Shown here piece after piece: positions 61,150-64,000 of a stretch of DNA of 64,000 nt (positions are counted from its first letter, which is position 1; each line of letters opens with the position of its first letter). Made by a program: the position numbers and the translations under genes. Under the pieces are notes generated by a model that did not search any database, was not told the DNA's origin, and saw only the letters and a program-made list of their open reading frames with translations. Origin of the DNA: Phycisphaerales bacterium (GTDB lineage Bacteria; Planctomycetota; Phycisphaerae; Phycisphaerales; SM1A02); NCBI GenBank assembly GCA_029268515.1, contig JAQWNP010000008.1, positions 41,840 to 105,839 of the forward strand, written 5' to 3'.

Positions 61150-61898
61150 CGATTGTTCCAGAATGTCTGGAGACCAGTTCCGATTCTGCTTATCGTCTTG
61201 CTTTCAATCGCGACGAACAACATACACGCCCAATCGCACAGCTGCCGAAGGTGGAGGTGCATGGCAACAAGAAAGTAATTCTTCCCCGCGAGCCTGATGG
61301 GGGTGGAACTTGGATCGCTGTTTCAGATGCAGGCCTTGCTTTTGCACTATTGAACGTGAATCCGCCCAATAGATCAGGAACGGTAAGTGGTGGACTGAGT
61401 CGGGGCGTGATCATTCCGGCCTTACTCTCAGCTGATTCGATTGAATCAGTTGCTGGCATGCTTCCAACAGCAACACAGGAGGTCAGGCGCCCATTCCGTC
61501 TGGTTGTCACGGATGGGCGAATGTGTATTGAGGCCGTTCAGGGCTTTGGAAGAATGAGTTGCCAGATGCATGATCTGATTGAGCCCATCATGAGATCGTC
61601 TTCAGGTCTTGGAGATGATGTTGTTGAAGGACCACGTCGATCGCTCTTTGAGTCGATGTTCGTGGATTCTGATCTATCACCAATATCTATACAGGATCAG
61701 TTCCATGCGTCTCGCATACTGAATCATGATGAGCAGTCGGTTGACATGTGGCGTGAGGATGCTCGAACCGTTAGTACAGCAGTGATCACCGTGACCGCAG
61801 TTGAGATAAGGATGGTCTACACACCTGGCGCGCCTCGTGAAAAGGCGCCCGGTGTACCGTACGCACTCATGCGCTCCCAGCTTCCAGGTGCCGCATAA
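61137..61898 (+). CDS. NRDE-family protein (TANGO2-like)
   Basis: This 253-residue protein begins MCTLTIVPE, so Cys2 would be exposed as an N-terminal nucleophile. It continues with the family signature AFNRDEQHTRP, then EPDGGGTWIAVSDAGLAFAL and LNVNPPNRSG. Related proteins include TANGO2 in animals and bacterial NRDE proteins, and their function is still poorly defined. The start codon lies inside the DinB-like gene (13-base overlap) and the stop is 2 bases before the DedA-ATP-grasp gene. Confidence 0.82.
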   Translation: MCTLTIVPECLETSSDSAYRLAFNRDEQHTRPIAQLPKVEVHGNKKVILPREPDGGGTWIAVSDAGLAFALLNVNPPNRSGTVSGGLSRGVIIPALLSADSIESVAGMLPTATQEVRRPFRLVVTDGRMCIEAVQGFGRMSCQMHDLIEPIMRSSSGLGDDVVEGPRRSLFESMFVDSDLSPISIQDQFHASRILNHDEQSVDMWREDARTVSTAVITVTAVEIRMVYTPGAPREKAPGVPYALMRSQLPGAA

Positions 61899-61900
61899 CC

Positions 61901-63586
61901 ATGTTTGTTTTGTTTCTAGTGTTGCTTACCAGTGTTCCGGTAACGGAAGTCGGACTTCCCGGTGGTATCGGAATCGATGAATCGACGAGTGCTTGGCTGC
62001 AGATCTTTATAATTATCATCGCGACCTTCATTCTCGAGGATCCCACCTGTGTTGCAGTAGGATTGTTGGTTCGATCTGGAGTGGTTGAACCAGTGCTTGG
62101 GATTGGTTCGGCAATGGTTGGGATCTTCCTTGGGGATCTTGGACTTTATGCGATCGGCCATTTCGGTGGATCCGCGATCAGATCAAGAAGTTGGTTCCAG
62201 CGCAGGTTCTCTTCAAATCGACTGCAACGCATGCAAAGCTGGTTCAATGCACATGGTTGGACAGCAATTGTTGCGAGTAGGTTCATGCCGGGAACGCGCG
62301 TTCCGCTCTACATTGCAATTGGACTATCGCGTGGAAGCGTTCTTCGTTTTATGACATGGACGGCTATTGCCGTTGTTATTTGGGTACCGTTGCTGGTTAT
62401 TGGTACGGCACTTCTTGGCGGCACCATTCTTGGACCAATTGAAGCGATTCTTGGGAAAGGTATCTGGGCTTGGATTGTGGTCGCAGTGGTATTGCTGGTG
62501 CTATTGCATGTGATTTCACTCACACTGACGAGCGCGGGTCGTCTTCGGCTAAGGACTTTCTTTTGCCGCTGTACACGCTGGGAATTCTGGCCACCATTTT
62601 TGTTTTATGCGCCCATTCTTCCGTGGTGCATCTATCAATATCTTCGTATGGGTCGATTGAGAACCGCAACATCTGTGAATCCATGTTGGCCTGATGGGGG
62701 AACCATTGGTGAGAGTAAGCAACACATACTAGATCTATTCCCTCGTGCAATGGTCGAGCCCTCATTTAGTTGTGAGCCGGATCAACATGCAGATAAAATT
62801 CTTTCGCGAATTGAAGAAGAAAAATGGTCTTGGCCCGTGATCCTAAAGCCTAATGAGGGGCAGCGTGGCGAGGGAGTCAAGCTCGTAAAAGACGCTGGCC
62901 GCATGCGCATGTTGCTCGATCAGGCGACGATTCCACTCATTGTGCAACGGTACCATCCCGGGCCTTTGGAGGCAGGCCTCTTTTGGTGGCGGCGACCAGA
63001 TTCGAAAACCGGCAAACTCTTCACAATCTGCGACAAGGTATTCCCAGTAGTCATCGGAAATGGCCACTCAACGCTGCGTAGTCTCATCATTGACAATAAG
63101 CGATTTCGATTACAGCACCGTGTCTTCTTTAGGCGATTTGAAGATCGGCTCGATGAGGTGCTTCCTGAGGGCGAGAAGCTTCAGCTTACGCATGCTGGAA
63201 ACCACGTACAGGGTTGTATGTTTCGTGACGGAGAACATCTTAGGACACCTGAATTGGAACGTTGGATCGACGAAGGGTGTTCACAGGTTCCGGGTTACTT
63301 CTACGGAAGGATTGATGTGCGTTACACAAATGTTGAAGACTTTAAACGAGGTGAAGGGATTTCCATTATTGAAGCGAATGGACTTTCAAGTGAGTCTACG
63401 AACATGTATGACCCCACCTTTTCGATTACGGAAGCTTGGAGCATCATGCGTAAGCATTGGGTTGTTGCCATGGAGATCGGGAAAATTAATCGCTCACGTG
63501 GTGTGCCTGGCATCAATGAGTGGACCTACATTAAAAACTGGTTTCACTGGCGCCGGACTGGTCGCAGTAACGAGCTGGCTGACTGA
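61901..63586 (+). CDS. Fusion of a DedA-family membrane domain and a C-terminal ATP-grasp-like domain
   Basis: This 561-residue protein has a DedA/SNARE-associated (VTT) domain at about 30-210. Its conserved Arg-containing loop is SRFMPGTRVPLYIAIGLSRG near 126-145. After another helix pair (about 230-250) comes a soluble domain with an ATP-grasp pattern: WPVILKPNEGQRGEGVKLV near 313, IVQRYHPGPLEAGLFWWR, and the metal-binding end GRIDVRY with ISIIEANGLSSEST near 480-505. ATP-grasp enzymes join a carboxylate to an amine or other nucleophile. DedA proteins flip or carry membrane lipids, so a lipid-linked ligation is possible but unproven. Confidence 0.75.
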   Translation: MFVLFLVLLTSVPVTEVGLPGGIGIDESTSAWLQIFIIIIATFILEDPTCVAVGLLVRSGVVEPVLGIGSAMVGIFLGDLGLYAIGHFGGSAIRSRSWFQRRFSSNRLQRMQSWFNAHGWTAIVASRFMPGTRVPLYIAIGLSRGSVLRFMTWTAIAVVIWVPLLVIGTALLGGTILGPIEAILGKGIWAWIVVAVVLLVLLHVISLTLTSAGRLRLRTFFCRCTRWEFWPPFLFYAPILPWCIYQYLRMGRLRTATSVNPCWPDGGTIGESKQHILDLFPRAMVEPSFSCEPDQHADKILSRIEEEKWSWPVILKPNEGQRGEGVKLVKDAGRMRMLLDQATIPLIVQRYHPGPLEAGLFWWRRPDSKTGKLFTICDKVFPVVIGNGHSTLRSLIIDNKRFRLQHRVFFRRFEDRLDEVLPEGEKLQLTHAGNHVQGCMFRDGEHLRTPELERWIDEGCSQVPGYFYGRIDVRYTNVEDFKRGEGISIIEANGLSSESTNMYDPTFSITEAWSIMRKHWVVAMEIGKINRSRGVPGINEWTYIKNWFHWRRTGRSNELAD

Positions 63587-63643
63587 GTCAGCAGTCAGGC
63601 TATTCTGAAATTGACTCTGTTTGCACAAGTGCGTGCCAATAAT

Positions 63644-64000
63644 TTATAACGCAAATGCGAGGGCAAACATCTTAAGAGCGGCAATGATGAGAACAATACT
63701 AAGTAGTATTTTGATGCCGCGTCCGGGTAGCTGTCGTGCTCCAAAATATGAGCCAAGTAAACCTCCGAGCACTGCACCAACGATATAGATCGGTAGTGCT
63801 TTGGGCAATATTGGTGATTCAGCAATGACGCCACCAAGACCAGCAAGTGAGTTGACTAACACAAAAACAATCGAAATGGCCGCAGTTCGTTTTGGGCCTG
63901 CCCACCCACAGATAATCAAGAGTGGCGAGAGAAAGATGCCACCTCCAGTGCCCGTCAATCCCGCCATCAACCCCAGTATGCCACCAGTTGTTAAGGCGAC
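63644..64000 (-). CDS. TauE/SafE-family permease, C-terminal part truncated by window edge
   Basis: The frame is open to base 64000 and the start lies outside. The visible 118 residues have GLMAGLTGTGGGIFLSPLLI near the beginning, which is the repeat motif of TauE/SafE exporters. Three further helices (AAISIVFVLVNSLAGLGGVI, YIVGAVLGGLLGSYFG and ILLSIVLIIAALKMFALAF) follow. These proteins export sulfite, sulfonates or other small anions. The gene converges on the DedA-ATP-grasp gene across 57 bases. Confidence 0.8.
   Translation of the reverse strand, partial: VALTTGGILGLMAGLTGTGGGIFLSPLLIICGWAGPKRTAAISIVFVLVNSLAGLGGVIAESPILPKALPIYIVGAVLGGLLGSYFGARQLPGRGIKILLSIVLIIAALKMFALAFAL

Overview
The window looks like a chromosomal segment of a marine planctomycete, most likely of the class Phycisphaerae. 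The evidence is a mixture of traits: two secreted proteins ending in a PEP-CTERM-like tail (IPAP, hydrophobic helix, Arg cluster), a DUF1080 protein, a CotH-type kinase, pseudopilins with long Gly/Asp-rich bodies, a futalosine-pathway mqnA, an N-terminally extended ribosomal protein S9, and a Rho factor lacking the usual N-terminal domain. Base composition is close to even and gene density is high. No insertion sequence, phage gene, CRISPR array or rRNA was seen. One tRNA (Asn) was found.

Region 1-13.9 kb is an aromatic-acid catabolism island. The 3' end of paaN and paaY lie on the plus strand. Converging on them is a minus-strand run of 14 genes from 13935 down to 1064: a FlK-type thioesterase, paaF, paaG, paaH, a 63-residue membrane protein, the 3-oxoadipyl-CoA thiolase gene paaJ, paaA, paaB (with two PaaB domains), paaC, paaD, and then E1alpha, E1beta, E2 and E3 of a 2-oxoacid dehydrogenase complex. 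Together they describe epoxidation of phenylacetyl-CoA, isomerisation and ring opening, beta-oxidation and thiolysis. The attached 2-oxoacid dehydrogenase could in principle supply acyl-CoA substrate. No paaE or paaK is present in the window.

Region 14-31.8 kb holds mostly ordinary genes: an alpha/beta hydrolase, a sirtuin, a secreted HEAT-like protein, a TPR protein, rpsR, a class I glutamine amidotransferase, a YgfZ/GcvT protein, hydroxymethylglutaryl-CoA lyase, a metallophosphoesterase, a diguanylate cyclase with a coupled small partner, murG-ftsW, miaB, and two PEP-CTERM-like secreted proteins. The first of these has a long hairpin-rich leader and a strong terminator.

Region 31.8-45 kb carries rho, psuG, a DEAD-box-type helicase with a DEVD motif, alanine racemase, mqnA, a large multi-HTH protein with a sigma-region-4-like C terminus, rplM-rpsI, a CPBP membrane protease, a Spy-like periplasmic protein and an Mrp-type P-loop ATPase.

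Region 45-55 kb holds a surface-polysaccharide group (polymerase-like membrane protein, secreted protein, GT4 glycosyltransferase), a PAPS-forming pair (sat, cysC), two pseudopilins, an RRM protein with a hairpin beside its ribosome-binding site, and a DUF1080 protein. The 594-base gap that follows contains a bidirectional terminator and a nested set of hairpins, which may be a small RNA.

Region 55.7-64 kb has prfA, rpmE, tRNA-Asn, a CotH kinase-ankyrin fusion with an internally duplicated ankyrin module, a DoxX-like protein, a three-gene operon (DinB-like protein, NRDE protein, DedA-ATP-grasp fusion) and the end of a TauE/SafE permease. The most unusual items are the tandem-domain PaaB, the paa/2-oxoacid-dehydrogenase linkage, the sigma-region-4-like multi-HTH protein, the DedA-ATP-grasp fusion, the CotH-ankyrin fusion and the structured gap at 55.2-55.8 kb.
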